In this document: positions 7,981-17,004 of the stretch, piece by piece | Numbering within the stretch: position 1 is the first letter of the stretch | Layout: the number at the start of each line of letters is the position of its first letter | From: Rhizobium leguminosarum | Lineage (GTDB): Bacteria; Pseudomonadota; Alphaproteobacteria; Rhizobiales; Rhizobiaceae | NCBI RefSeq assembly: GCF_002953715.1 | Contig: NZ_CP025014.1 | Coordinates: forward strand, 248,001-312,000 | Direction of reading: 5' to 3' | DNA: 64,000 bases | The notes under the pieces: model-generated | What the model was told of the DNA's origin: nothing | The model's input: the letters and a program-made list of their open reading frames with translations, nothing else | Databases searched by the model: none | Program-made: the position numbers and the translations under genes

Positions 7981-8773
7981 CGATGCCGCAACTCACCTTC
8001 GAACTTCCCGACACGGTCGTAGTGACCGGAGCGTCGCCCGGCCTTGGCCATGAACTTTGCAGCCTTCTCGTTGAGGCGGGAGTGGCCACGGTCGGCGTCG
8101 ATCTTGCAGCCGCCCAGGACAAACCTCGCCGCGCTCGCGGGGTACCATCACGTCGGGGGGATGTCGCCGGAGAGGCGACGTGGGAGAAGGTCGTCGCCCG
8201 CCTGAGGTATTCGGGCGCGAAACGCATCGGCCTAGTGACGTCTGCAGCCATCCTCGACGTCGGTACAATCCTGGAGGCCACACCTGCGATCATGTCCCGG
8301 GCGCTCAACGTCAACATCGTGGGCACTGCGCTGGCGATCAAATTTCTGCTGCCCTGATGATCGATGCCCATGACGGGACAATCGTGGCGGTGGCGAGCGT
8401 GAACGCCACGTTGGCGGAACAGCAACTCGGTATCTACAACGCCACGAAAGCGGCGGTGCGACAGTTAGCCCGGACGGTCGCGCTCGACCACTCGCGCAGC
8501 GGCGTCCGCGTCAACGTCCTCAGCCCCGGGCCTATGTTGGCCGGCCTCTTCAAACGCCACCTCGAATCCGCCACCGACAGCGACAAGTTCTTGGCAACCC
8601 GGTCGGCGCGCCAGCCGGGCGGCCGCATCCTAGAGGCCCGCGAAGTCGCGCAGGCGGCGATGTTCCTGTTGTCGAGCGGTTCGACGGCGGTTCTAGGCGC
8701 GGACCTCGTCGCCGACGGCGGGCTGACCGCGAGCTTTGTTTTCCGAACCGGGGAGGAAGGCGCTTCGATCTGA
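7977..8773 (+). pseudogene. Short-chain dehydrogenase, frameshifted
   Basis: An SDR of about 260 residues is spread over several frames. The start reads MTMPQLTFELPDTVVVTGAS (Rossmann TGxxxGxG as TGASPGLG). At about 8122 the protein-like reading moves to another frame (NLAALAGYHHVGG) and returns at about 8156 (DVAGEATWEKV). The original frame ends TALAIKFLLP-stop at 8357, and the rest continues in a third frame from MIDAHDGTIVAVASV, with the catalytic YNATK and a PGPM segment, to 8773. At least three indels are needed to rebuild the enzyme. It is translationally coupled to the dioxygenase. Confidence 0.75.
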
Positions 8774-8812
8774 CGCGCCCCCGATATTCAAACAATCCAA
8801 GGGACTAGAGAA

Positions 8813-9610
8813 ATGGAAACTGGACTGAAGGGTAAGATCGTGTTCATCACGGGTGCCGCCAACGGCATCGGCCGCGCGACCGCCGTGGCGTTCGCGCGCG
8901 AAGGCGCTACGTTGGGCCTCGTGGACATCGACGAGAAAGCCATGGCCGAGGTCAAGGCCGAAGTCGCCGCCGCGGGCGGAACGGCCCACACCGCAAAGGC
9001 GGACCTGTCCACCGGCGTTGGCGTATCCGCGGGCCTGGACGAGTTGCTCAAGGCGACGGGCGGCGCGGTAGACGTGCTCGTGAACAATGTTGGCTCGGGC
9101 GCGATCCGCACCTTCGACCAGCTGACCGACGAGGAATGGGAGAAAACCTTCTCCCTTAATTTCATGAGCTATGTCCGGGCTACGCGGAAGCTGCTTCCGA
9201 TCCTCCGCGAGCGGAAGGGCGTAATCGTCAACAACGGTTCCGATCTCGCCCGTCAGCCCGAACCCGTGCCGATCGACTACTCGGCGTCGAAGGCCGCCGT
9301 TCTCGCCCTGACCAAGGGCCTCGCGCGCGCCGAGGGCAAGGCCGTGCGGGTCAACGCGGTCGCTCCGGGACCCATCTGGACCCCGTTCTGGACCAAGCCG
9401 GGCGGCTTCGCCGAGACGATGGGCGCGTTCCACAAGATGGAGCCGCAGGCGGCTGTCGAGCACGAAATGAAGCTGCGGCAGCTTCCCCTCGAACGCCTTG
9501 GGACGCCGGAGGAGGTCGCCAACGTGGTGGTCTTCCTCGCGTCCGACCTCGCCAGCTTCGTCACGTCGGCTGTTTGGGGCGTGGACGGCGGCAGTATCCG
9601 ATCGATCTGA
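8813..9610 (+). CDS. Short-chain dehydrogenase/reductase
   Basis: The 265-residue protein is a classical SDR. It has a Rossmann motif FITGAANGIGRATA (about 10-23), NNVGSG for the NAG motif, a catalytic Ser in NNGSDLA, YSASK as the active-site Tyr-x3-Lys, and VAPGPIWTPFW after it. The acidic residue in LVDIDEKA after strand beta-2 suggests NAD preference. It probably oxidises a secondary alcohol of the pathway substrate. It lies 39 bases after the broken SDR and 125 bases before the first TIM-barrel gene. Confidence 0.88.
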   Translation: METGLKGKIVFITGAANGIGRATAVAFAREGATLGLVDIDEKAMAEVKAEVAAAGGTAHTAKADLSTGVGVSAGLDELLKATGGAVDVLVNNVGSGAIRTFDQLTDEEWEKTFSLNFMSYVRATRKLLPILRERKGVIVNNGSDLARQPEPVPIDYSASKAAVLALTKGLARAEGKAVRVNAVAPGPIWTPFWTKPGGFAETMGAFHKMEPQAAVEHEMKLRQLPLERLGTPEEVANVVVFLASDLASFVTSAVWGVDGGSIRSI

Positions 9611-9735
9611 TCCCACCTCATTGTATATCTTTGGGCTACAATGTTGATCTCCGCGGCGTAATTTATCGCTCCGGGGCTTCAGTATATAAAAGGCAATTCA
9701 AACGGATGCGGCGCGTGGCCGCCGGGAGTATGGCA

Positions 9736-10620
9736 ATGACTGGGAAAAACGGCATCGAGTTGCTGGCGGCGTTCTTCACACTCGGAGGCGACGTCTATCC
9801 GTTCGGTCCGACCGAAATCAGTCCGATCCCCTTCAAGGATCGCGTCGAGGCGGCCGCCAAGGTTGGCTACAAGGGCATGGGCCTGATCCACGCAGACGTT
9901 CAGGCTACGGCCGCCCAGATCGGTCTCAAGGAAATGAAGCGGATCGTCGACGACAACGACATCAAATACCTCGAGTACGAGTTCCTCTCCGGCTGGTATC
10001 TCGACGGCGAGCGCCGGGCGAAGTCGGACGTCATGCGGACGGAGATGCTTGACGTTGCGCAGCGTCTCGGAGTCCGAAATCTCAAGATTGCTCCCGGCCT
10101 CGGAAGCGATCTCTACGCGCCGACCGAAGCGGAAATGACGCCCGACGTCGACCGCATGCGCGAGGCATTCGCCGGAGTGTGCCGCGATGCGGCTGAGTAC
10201 GGTGTCAGGGTGGTCATGGAGATCATGCCCTTCTCCAACGTCAGGACGCTGGAAGTGGCGCGCGCGATCGTGGAAGGGGCGGATCAGCCCAATGGCGGCT
10301 TGCTCATCGACATCTGGCACATGGCCCGCGGCGGCATCCCCTACAAGGACATCGAGAAGATCCCGTCCAGGTTCATCGGTTCGATCGAGCTGGATGACGC
10401 CGACGCCGAGGTGAAGGGCCTCCTTTGGGAAGACACCATCTACCATCGCCGCCTGCCCGGCGAAGGCGTGCTGAAACCCAAGGAGTTCATCCAAGCCGTC
10501 GAGAACGCCGGTTACGAAGGCCCGTGGGGCGTCGAGATCATCAGCGAGACCTACCGGAAGCTTCCGCTGGCCGAACAGGCCAAGCGTTCCTTCGAAACCA
10601 CCGCGGCCCAGTTTAAGTAA
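9736..10620 (+). CDS. Sugar phosphate isomerase/epimerase-like TIM barrel (IolE/xylose-isomerase-like fold)
   Basis: The start ATG (MTGKNGIELLAAFFTLGG) is chosen for GGGAG seven bases upstream; a longer frame lacks coding character. The protein of 294 residues has the AP-endonuclease/xylose-isomerase-like barrel pattern. Metal-ligand candidates are Glu in VRVVMEIMPFSNV, Asp-x2-His in GGLLIDIWHMARGG, and Glu in GPWGVEIISETYR; LPGEGVL is also typical. Family members include inosose dehydratase, sugar epimerases and dehydroshikimate dehydratase. With SDR partners and a sugar importer, a dehydratase or isomerase acting on a keto-sugar or keto-cyclitol is the best guess. Confidence 0.82.
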   Translation: MTGKNGIELLAAFFTLGGDVYPFGPTEISPIPFKDRVEAAAKVGYKGMGLIHADVQATAAQIGLKEMKRIVDDNDIKYLEYEFLSGWYLDGERRAKSDVMRTEMLDVAQRLGVRNLKIAPGLGSDLYAPTEAEMTPDVDRMREAFAGVCRDAAEYGVRVVMEIMPFSNVRTLEVARAIVEGADQPNGGLLIDIWHMARGGIPYKDIEKIPSRFIGSIELDDADAEVKGLLWEDTIYHRRLPGEGVLKPKEFIQAVENAGYEGPWGVEIISETYRKLPLAEQAKRSFETTAAQFK

Positions 10621-10634
10621 AGAAGGAAGACAAG

Positions 10635-11498
10635 ATGAAATACCCCACCGAAAATCGGATGCTGTGGCTGTCCCAGGTCCGCAGCGTCCCCTATCGGCAG
10701 CGCGTGGAACTTGCGGCCAGCAATGGCTTCGGTTGGCTTAGCACTTCTCCGATGGATTACAAGAACACGCGCGCGGGCGGGCTGTCTGACAAGGACATCC
10801 GCTCGATCGCCGCCGACAACGGCGTCCGGCTGAGCTACCTTGACCCACTCACGAGCTGGGTCCCCGACGGCCTGACCCCTGGCGAAGACCCCGACATCAA
10901 GCCCTACCTCAACACGACGCCGGACGACTTCTTCCGGATCGCCGAGGCCTTGCAGGTCGACCGCATCCACCTGATCGGCAGCTTTCCGGAGGGTCGTTAC
11001 ACTCTCGAAGAGCTGACTGGCCACTACGCGGCGATGTGCGACCGCGCCGCCGAAAACGGACTCAAGTGCCTTATCGAGGCAATGCCGCTCTGGGGCCTGA
11101 AGACCGTGGACGAAGTCTGGACGATCGTCAGGGACGCCGGCCGGAAAAACAGCGGAATCATCTTCGACACCTGGCACTATGTCCGCGGCGGCCGCAACGA
11201 TGCGCTTCTCAAGGAAATCCCGGTCGGAACGTTTGACACCGTACAGATCGCCGATGGTCCCCTTGTCTGCCCGCCGGGGCGCTCGATGAAGCGGGACTGC
11301 CTCTCCTACCGGGTGCCGATCGGTCAGGGAGAAATCCCCAACCTTGAAATCCTCAAAATCCTCAAGGACGCCGGGCATATCGAAAGCGTCGGTCCCGAAA
11401 TCTTCTCCGACGCGCTCGACAAGCTCGAAGGCGACGAGATCATGTCGCGCCTGATGCCGGGTTTCGAAGCCCTTCTCGACGAACTCGACAAAGCATGA
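10635..11498 (+). CDS. Second sugar phosphate isomerase/epimerase-like TIM barrel
   Basis: The 287-residue protein starts 14 bases after the first barrel gene with a clear AGGAAG site. Ligand candidates are Glu in GLKCLIEAMPLWGL, Asp and His in GIIFDTWHYVRGG, and Glu in SVGPEIFSDAL; VPIGQGEIP matches the usual G-x-G segment before the last strands. The N-terminus (MLWLSQVRSVPYRQRVELA) differs clearly from its neighbour, so the two are distinct subfamilies, not a recent duplication. Two consecutive barrels suggest two sequential isomerisation or dehydration steps. Confidence 0.82.
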   Translation: MKYPTENRMLWLSQVRSVPYRQRVELAASNGFGWLSTSPMDYKNTRAGGLSDKDIRSIAADNGVRLSYLDPLTSWVPDGLTPGEDPDIKPYLNTTPDDFFRIAEALQVDRIHLIGSFPEGRYTLEELTGHYAAMCDRAAENGLKCLIEAMPLWGLKTVDEVWTIVRDAGRKNSGIIFDTWHYVRGGRNDALLKEIPVGTFDTVQIADGPLVCPPGRSMKRDCLSYRVPIGQGEIPNLEILKILKDAGHIESVGPEIFSDALDKLEGDEIMSRLMPGFEALLDELDKA

Positions 11499-11557
11499 AC
11501 CACTCTAGTCGGGGGCAGGATGTCCCTGCCGCCGGCCGCCTCTCCACGGAAGTCGCC

Positions 11558-11594
11558 CGCGATTTTTGCAGATTCCGGTAAAGTGTTTTCCGCG
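11558..11594. promoter_or_regulatory. Recurrent AAAGTGTTTTCC motif, copy 2, with flank shared with copy 4
   Basis: GGTAAAGTGTTTTCC at 11577-11591 is a near-palindrome with GG(T/A)AA and TTTCC arms. The preceding bases (GCGATTTTTGCAG) match, at the same spacing, those before copy 4 upstream of the intact alcohol dehydrogenase (GCGATTTTCGCGG). Here the motif precedes only a remnant of a similar dehydrogenase, as if the promoter survived deletion of the gene body. Confidence 0.5.
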
Positions 11595-11735
11595 CCACCC
11601 ACTTCCGATCGTTCGCGTGATTGCTACTGTCCGGCCTGGAGGGGTTTCGGCATCGTCTGCTCGATCGGCCGCCGACGTCGGCGGCCGCGGAATGTCGCCT
11701 GTGCATCTGGAGGAACACCGTTTGCGAGCGCTAAG

Positions 11736-11943
11736 ATTCCATAAAGCCAAAGACCTTCGAATTGGAGAGCCACTGGCGCGCTTGATCGCCAGCGGGAAAT
11801 TCCCGGTCGAAAAGATCGTGACGGGCCGCGTGACGCTCGACGCCGCGGTAACCGAAGGATGCGAAGAACTCACCAAGAAGGGAAACGACCACCTGAAAAT
11901 TCTGATCAGGATGGCCGACGTTTCCCCCGCCGACCAGACATAG
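11736..11943 (+). pseudogene. 3' remnant of a zinc alcohol dehydrogenase
   Basis: The frame ending at TAG 11941-11943 carries a protein-like stretch from about 11755. It reads RIGEPLARLIASGKFPVEKI, then GRVTLDAAVTEGCEELTKK and NDHLKILIR. This is the C-terminal end of threonine/butanediol dehydrogenase-like enzymes, and it aligns in layout with the last 45 residues of the intact enzyme at 17993-19060 (GLYPAEKIV...KGFRELLDP...MKILVSME). The catalytic and Rossmann parts are missing. Upstream sequence in this frame does not look coding. Confidence 0.65.
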
Positions 11944-11984
11944 CAGTCGGGCGCTCAAACGACACATCACAGAGGAGGAAAAAT

Positions 11985-12707
11985 ATGGGTAGGCTTCAAG
12001 GCAAGGTGGCGATCGTCACCGGCGCGGCTCAAGGCATCGGGCGCGCCGTCGCCGAGCTGTTCGCGGCGGAAGGCGCGCAGGTCATCGCTGGAGACGTGAA
12101 GAAGCAGCCAGCGGCTCTCGCAGGCATCGTGAACCAAGACCTGGATGTCTCCGACGAAGCCAATTGGAAGGCCGTCGTCGACTTCACACTCCAGGCTCAT
12201 GGCCGGATCGATGTTCTCGTGAACAACGCGGGGATTGTCTTCAACTATGGGCAGATACTCGACACTAGCCTTGCCGATTGGAACAAGGTGATCGGCGTCA
12301 ACCTGACCGGATCGTTCCTGGGCATGCAGGCAGTGCTGCCCGCGATGCGCAAGGCCCGCTCGGGGTCGATCGTCAATTTCTCCTCGATCTGGGGGAATGT
12401 GGGTGTTCCCGGTGCTGCGGCCTACAACGCCGCGAAGGGCGGCGTCCGCAACATGACCAAGAACGCCGCGGTGTCCTATGCGCCAGACAACGTTCGCGTG
12501 AATTCCGTCCATCCCGGGCTCATCCGCACTCCGCTGGTCACGGCCCAGTCCGAGAAGATGAACAACGGCATCATCAGCAACACGCCGATGGGTCGAATGG
12601 GAACGCCGGAAGAAGTGGCCCAATGCTGCCTGTTCCTGGCGGGCGACGATTCCTCGTTCGTCACAGGAAGCGAACTGGTCGTCGACGGCGGTTATCTCGC
12701 GCAGTAG
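11985..12707 (+). CDS. Short-chain dehydrogenase/reductase (FabG-like)
   Basis: The start at 11985 (MGRLQGKVAIVTGAAQGIG) is preceded by GAGGAGG at good spacing. The 240-residue protein has TGAAQGIGRAVAELF, DVSDEANW, VNNAGIVF, a catalytic Ser in NFSSIWG, YNAAK and VHPGLIRTPL. The Asp in IAGDVKK after beta-2 points to NAD. It is likely an oxidoreductase of the same pathway. It is flanked by two decayed genes, the dehydrogenase remnant before and the cupin after, and is itself intact. Confidence 0.88.
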   Translation: MGRLQGKVAIVTGAAQGIGRAVAELFAAEGAQVIAGDVKKQPAALAGIVNQDLDVSDEANWKAVVDFTLQAHGRIDVLVNNAGIVFNYGQILDTSLADWNKVIGVNLTGSFLGMQAVLPAMRKARSGSIVNFSSIWGNVGVPGAAAYNAAKGGVRNMTKNAAVSYAPDNVRVNSVHPGLIRTPLVTAQSEKMNNGIISNTPMGRMGTPEEVAQCCLFLAGDDSSFVTGSELVVDGGYLAQ

Positions 12708-12731
12708 TTCCGCGAACCCGATGATACCGAA

Positions 12732-13168
12732 ATGGACGTGATGAACAGCCAGACCGAACCCACGATCGAGCACGGTGGCAGTTGCAATACCATTTCATGG
12801 TCCCCAAGGAGTCGGTGCCGGCGGTGACCGAGGGGTTTTATCTCGAATATGTCTCCGAGTGCGAGATCGCCGTGGCCCCGTCTGGGGCCGCATCGGCACA
12901 ACACCCATGAGTATTACTAGATGCTCAAGGGCAAGGCGCACATGCGGATCGGGCACGAAAAGTGCGAAGTCGGACCTGGGGACTTGATCTACATCCCGCC
13001 GAACGCCGTGCATTCGACCTCGCCCCTTGGGAACGAGCCGATGCGGGCTCTTGCATTCGCGGCGAGTTTCCTTTTCTTGCCCGCGCTTCTACCCGTAGGC
13101 GTGGTTCACCAAGAAACATGCTCGATGAATTTGCCGAAGTGGGCCGCGATTACATCTCGGATCCTTGA
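12732..13168 (+). pseudogene. Cupin-domain protein, multiply broken
   Basis: Protein-like pieces of one small cupin occur in several frames: MDVMNSQTEPTIEHGG, then FMVPKESVPAVTEGFYLEYV. After a frame change, HEYY is followed by an in-frame TAG (where a Tyr or Trp codon is expected), then MLKGKAHMRIGHEKCEVGPG and DLIYIPPNAVHSTSPLGNEP. A further frame carries AWFTKK, and the last piece reads NMLDEFAEVGRDYISDP-stop at 13168. The cupin motifs, including IPPNAVHS, are recognisable. At least three indels and one nonsense change are needed, so it is not functional. Confidence 0.75.
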
Positions 13169-13310
13169 TCTGTAAGCATGAAATACGAGCTGAGACCTGA
13201 GCATTTAAGCGCGATCGGCTTCGAATGCACTTGGTTTGCGGCTGCCGACTTAGCCGTTTCGCGTCGCGCACCAGAACGACCGTACGGCAGACGCCTTTTT
13301 CCCACGGAAC

Positions 13311-13326
13311 GCAAAACTGTTTCCCC
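13311..13326. promoter_or_regulatory. Recurrent motif, divergent copy 3
   Basis: GCAAAACTGTTTCCCC resembles the AAAGTGTTTTCC motif and lies 66 bases before the start of the ABC transporter binding-protein gene. Its position in a promoter region is right for an operator, but the match is weaker than in copies 1, 2 and 4. Confidence 0.3.
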
Positions 13327-13391
13327 CAAGCGCGTCTTTATCCCACTTCGCGACACTAGCATAACCGTGGCCGAGGGAAGAGGAGGAAAAT

Positions 13392-14402
13392 ATGTTCAAT
13401 ACCCTTAGACTAGCTTTCGCCACCAGCATTTCCATTTCTGCCGTTATGATCGGAAGCGCCAGCTACGCCGAAACGATGAAGCTTGGTCTCTCGATGCCGA
13501 CGCTCAATACCCCGTTTTTCACGGTATTGGTGAACGCGGCGACAGAACAGGCCAAGTCGTCCGGCGGGGATGTGGTTCAGACGACCAACGCCAACCGCGA
13601 CGCAAGCCAGCAGGTCACTGACTTCCGTAATCTGATTAACGCAGGTTCCAACGTCATCCTGGCCGGGGTGGTAGATCGTGCCGCTATCAAGCCGGCTCTG
13701 GACTACGCGAAAAGCAAGAATGTTCCCGTCGTCATCGTCGACGACAAGCCTGCGGCCGGTGACGTCTACGCAGTGGTGCGCGCCGACAATCTTGCCATGG
13801 GCGCGCGTGCCGCGGAAGCACTTGCGACGGCGATGGTCGACAAGAACGCGACGGTTCTCAACATCACTGGCGGACTGACAACGACCAACGGCCGAGACCG
13901 TAAGAATGGTTTCGACGAGGCCTTCAAGAAAATCTCGACCGCAACGGTGATTGAGCAGACGGCCAACTGGGATGGCCCGCAGGCCGCCAATGTCGCCTCG
14001 ACGGTGATGAGCGGCAATTCGGAAATCGCTGGCATCTATCTGGCGACGGACACACTCTACTATGATCCGGTTGCCGCCGCGTTGAAGTCTCGTGGCCGCC
14101 TCGCAAAGGTCGGCGAGGTTGGTCACATCGCAGTCGTCGCAATCGACGGCGGTGCGAGCGCTCTCAAAGCCATCCGCGACGGCTATCTGGATGCGACGGT
14201 TTCGCAGCCGGTCACCGATTATGCCAAGTACGGCGTCATGTATCTCCAGGACGCTCTGGACGGCAAGGAAATGAACGAAGGCCCGACCGATCACAACAGC
14301 ACCGTGGTCAAGGACGGTAAGTACTTCGTGGACAATCTGCAGTCTCCCGTCGTGACGAAGCAGAATGTCGATGACAAGGGCCTCTGGGGCAACGCCAAAT
14401 AA
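13392..14402 (+). CDS. Sugar ABC transporter substrate-binding protein
   Basis: The 336-residue protein is preceded by GAGGAGG and has a signal peptide of about 26 residues (SASYAE). The mature part is an RbsB-like type I periplasmic binding protein: LGLSMPTLNTPFFTVLVNAA, DFRNLINAGSNVILAGVVDR, VPVVIVDDKP, TNGRDRKNGFDEAF and VVAIDGGASALKAIRDGYLDATVSQP. Such proteins capture monosaccharides or cyclitols in the periplasm. It heads a three-gene transporter operon with the ATPase 28 bases downstream. Confidence 0.9.
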   Translation: MFNTLRLAFATSISISAVMIGSASYAETMKLGLSMPTLNTPFFTVLVNAATEQAKSSGGDVVQTTNANRDASQQVTDFRNLINAGSNVILAGVVDRAAIKPALDYAKSKNVPVVIVDDKPAAGDVYAVVRADNLAMGARAAEALATAMVDKNATVLNITGGLTTTNGRDRKNGFDEAFKKISTATVIEQTANWDGPQAANVASTVMSGNSEIAGIYLATDTLYYDPVAAALKSRGRLAKVGEVGHIAVVAIDGGASALKAIRDGYLDATVSQPVTDYAKYGVMYLQDALDGKEMNEGPTDHNSTVVKDGKYFVDNLQSPVVTKQNVDDKGLWGNAK

Positions 14403-14430
14403 TCACAACATTTGTCCTGGAGTGCTGAAT

Positions 14431-15960
14431 ATGCTGGAAAGCCCGTCGGAACAACTTGTCGCAATCGACAGCGCCGTAAAGCGTTTCGGAGGGACCGTTG
14501 CTCTGAACGGGCTTTCCATATCGATAAAAAAGGGGGAATCTCACGCCCTGATCGGTCGAAACGGTGCTGGCAAATCTACCCTGGTATCAATCCTGACCGG
14601 GTTGCGAGCGATCGATTCAGGGTCTTTTCTCCTGAATGGTGCCGCTCCCCCCGCGTTGAACGATCGAAACGCTTGGCGCGAGGCGGTGGCGTGCGTCTAC
14701 CAGCACCGAACTCTCGTGCCGGATTTGACCGTGGCCGAGAATCTCTATCTCGGACGGTATCAGGGCAAACAGATGATCTCGTGGCGCGGCCTCAACCGCC
14801 AAGCGGCGGCGGCGCTCGAAAGCTGGGATATTCCGATCCTGCCTACCACTCCGGTCCGCGAATTGGGGGTGGGGGAGGCCCAGATGGTGGAAATCGCCCG
14901 CGCCCTTAGCCAGGGCTCAAGGTTCGTGATCCTGGACGAGCCGACCGCGCAGCTGATTTCCAGCGAGATCGACCATCTGATCGAGCGGGTGAACGAACTG
15001 CGCGCCAAGGGGATCACATTCCTTTTCATCTCACACCACCTCGACGAGGTCCCGAAGGTTTGCGACGCGGTCACCGTGCTGCGAAACGGGCGCGACGTAT
15101 TGCATGGCAACGCGAGCAAACTCACGACAGCCGAAATCGTTTCAGCGATGGTGGGCGACGAGGGGGCGGGCAAAGCACTCACCTCCAGTGAGAAAGTGTG
15201 CCGCCCAGCATTGCCCACGAGCACGCCGGTGGTACTCGAAGCGAACCTGCGGCTTGATGCATGCGAGGACCCTCTCGGTCTCACGCTGCGGGCGGGCGAG
15301 GTCGTGGGTTTCGCCGGACACTCGGGGTCAGGCACCCGTCAAATCGCGCTTGCCCTCGCGGGCCATTATTCAAAATGGTCGGGTGCGATCAAATTGAACG
15401 GAAGAGAAATTCCGAAGCCCTGGAAACCGCCAACGGCGGTGAAAAATGGGGTCGCACTTCTACCGGAGGACCGGATAAAGACCGGCCTGGTCGGCGAAAT
15501 GTCGATCGAAGACAATATGACTCTACCGAGCCTGAAGGCATTCACCAACCGCGTATTTTTGAACGGCAAGGCGCGTCGGAAGTTCGCGGAGGACAATCGG
15601 TCCGAGCTCGGCGTTGTCTGTCATTCCGTCAGACAAAATGTCGGTGAGCTGAGTGGCGGCAATCAGCAGAAGGTACTCCTGGGGTCCGCATTGAGCACGA
15701 ACCCCAGCGTACTAATTCTCCTGCACCCGACCGCAGGCGTCGACATCGCGTCAAAGGCAACCATTCTCGACATCGTTGAGCAACGACGACGTCGAGGACT
15801 TGCAGTCATTCTCGTCAGTGACGAGCCAGAAGAACTCGCGTTCTGCGACCGAGTACAGGTCTGGGTTCGCGGCAAGAAAGTCGTCGAGAAAAGCGGCATG
15901 AACGAGGAAGAGCTCGTGTCCGCCATGGAAGGCTTTCACATATCTCGGGAGGAAAAATGA
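14431..15960 (+). CDS. Sugar ABC transporter ATP-binding protein (RbsA-like)
   Basis: The start at 14431 (MLESPSEQLVAIDSAVKRFG) has GGAG eight bases upstream. The 509-residue protein has the two fused nucleotide-binding domains of CUT2 transporters. Domain 1 has Walker A GRNGAGKST, signature VGEAQMVEIARAL, Walker B FVILDEPTA and the H-loop SHH. Domain 2 has a degenerate Walker A (GHSGSGTRQIA, as usual in the family) and signature LSGGNQQKV. Its Walker B reads LILLHPTAGVD, where LDEPT is expected, so the catalytic Asp-Glu pair is replaced by Leu-His. The stop overlaps the permease start by 4 bases. Confidence 0.88.
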   Translation: MLESPSEQLVAIDSAVKRFGGTVALNGLSISIKKGESHALIGRNGAGKSTLVSILTGLRAIDSGSFLLNGAAPPALNDRNAWREAVACVYQHRTLVPDLTVAENLYLGRYQGKQMISWRGLNRQAAAALESWDIPILPTTPVRELGVGEAQMVEIARALSQGSRFVILDEPTAQLISSEIDHLIERVNELRAKGITFLFISHHLDEVPKVCDAVTVLRNGRDVLHGNASKLTTAEIVSAMVGDEGAGKALTSSEKVCRPALPTSTPVVLEANLRLDACEDPLGLTLRAGEVVGFAGHSGSGTRQIALALAGHYSKWSGAIKLNGREIPKPWKPPTAVKNGVALLPEDRIKTGLVGEMSIEDNMTLPSLKAFTNRVFLNGKARRKFAEDNRSELGVVCHSVRQNVGELSGGNQQKVLLGSALSTNPSVLILLHPTAGVDIASKATILDIVEQRRRRGLAVILVSDEPEELAFCDRVQVWVRGKKVVEKSGMNEEELVSAMEGFHISREEK

Positions 15961-16973
15961 CCCACACTCAAACAACGGGCGTCACCGGAACGGACCTCCG
16001 TTCCCGCCGGCTCCTCAGCGACCTGTTCCAACCTGAATGGGCGATAGTGCCGGTTCTGGTTGTCGTCATGATCGTAGGCACGCTTCTCAACAACGCGTTC
16101 CTCTCCTACGACAACTTTTACGGTGTAGTGCAGCAGGCCAGCGAACTTGGCGTGCTCACGATGGGACTTACCCTGGTTCTGATCGCCGGGAAGTTCGACT
16201 TGTCACTCGAGTCGACTTTCGGCCTTGCGCCGATGGTGGGCGTGTACTGCCTCCTCGAAGCAGGTGGCTCGGGCCTCAATTTTGCGAATTCGCCGCTTCT
16301 GGCGCTCCTGGTGATCTTCGCCGTGGGTGCCATTATTGGCGCGTTCAATGGTTTGCTGGTGATCTACCTTCGGTTCAACGCCTTCATCGCAACCTTGGCG
16401 ACGCTGATCCTCCTGCGCGGCATCAGCCTCGGATTGACTCGCGGCGAGACACTCTCCGACCTGCCTGTGCTCCTCACATTCCCTGGAGACTCCACGTTTC
16501 TGGGTGTGCCCGTCTCCTTCCTGCTTGCCTTGACCTTGCTCGCCGTTCTTACGGTCTTCCTGTCGCGGCACCGGGTTGGAAGAATGCTTTACGCCGTCGG
16601 TGGAAACCAGCAAGCAGCTCGGGTCGCCGGCATCCCGGTGGAGCGTGTCTTGATGGGAGTCTTCATCGTTGCGGGCATCCTTGCTGCGCTGGCAGGGTTG
16701 CTGCAGGCGGGCCGGATCGCGTCCATTCCTTCTTCGCTCGGGCAAAATCTGATCTTCAACGCATTTGCGGCCGCGGTCCTCGGTGGAGTCAGTCTCAACG
16801 GAGGGCGAGGCACGATCGCTGGTGCCTGTGGCGGTGTGCTGCTGCTTGTCCTCATTCAGGATGTTTTGGTTCTCTCCCAAGTACCCGCCTATTGGATCAA
16901 CGCGACTACAGGCGGCATCATCCTGATCGCTCTATACATCAGTAAAATTAGTGGGGCGGATAAAGGCAACTGA
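15957..16973 (+). CDS. Sugar ABC transporter permease (RbsC-like)
   Basis: The 338-residue protein has eight to ten hydrophobic segments and the RbsC/AraH pattern. Landmarks are ASELGVLTMGLTLVLIAGKFDLSLES, GAIIGAFNGLLVIYLRFNAFIATL, YAVGGNQQAARVAGIPV (the cytoplasmic EAA-like loop), NAFAAAVLGGVSLNGGRGT and AYWINATTGGIILIALY. It forms the membrane channel for the binding protein and ATPase upstream. It starts inside the ATPase stop codon, and a hairpin terminator follows it. Confidence 0.9.
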   Translation: MTHTQTTGVTGTDLRSRRLLSDLFQPEWAIVPVLVVVMIVGTLLNNAFLSYDNFYGVVQQASELGVLTMGLTLVLIAGKFDLSLESTFGLAPMVGVYCLLEAGGSGLNFANSPLLALLVIFAVGAIIGAFNGLLVIYLRFNAFIATLATLILLRGISLGLTRGETLSDLPVLLTFPGDSTFLGVPVSFLLALTLLAVLTVFLSRHRVGRMLYAVGGNQQAARVAGIPVERVLMGVFIVAGILAALAGLLQAGRIASIPSSLGQNLIFNAFAAAVLGGVSLNGGRGTIAGACGGVLLLVLIQDVLVLSQVPAYWINATTGGIILIALYISKISGADKGN

Positions 16974-17004
16974 AGAACTCCGCTGGTTCATTCAAGCTGG
17001 AAAT

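Noticed and set aside
9616..9735. Longer N-terminus for the first TIM-barrel protein
   Set aside because: The frame is open upstream to 9574, but the added residues are not protein-like, and GGGAG is correctly placed before the ATG at 9736.
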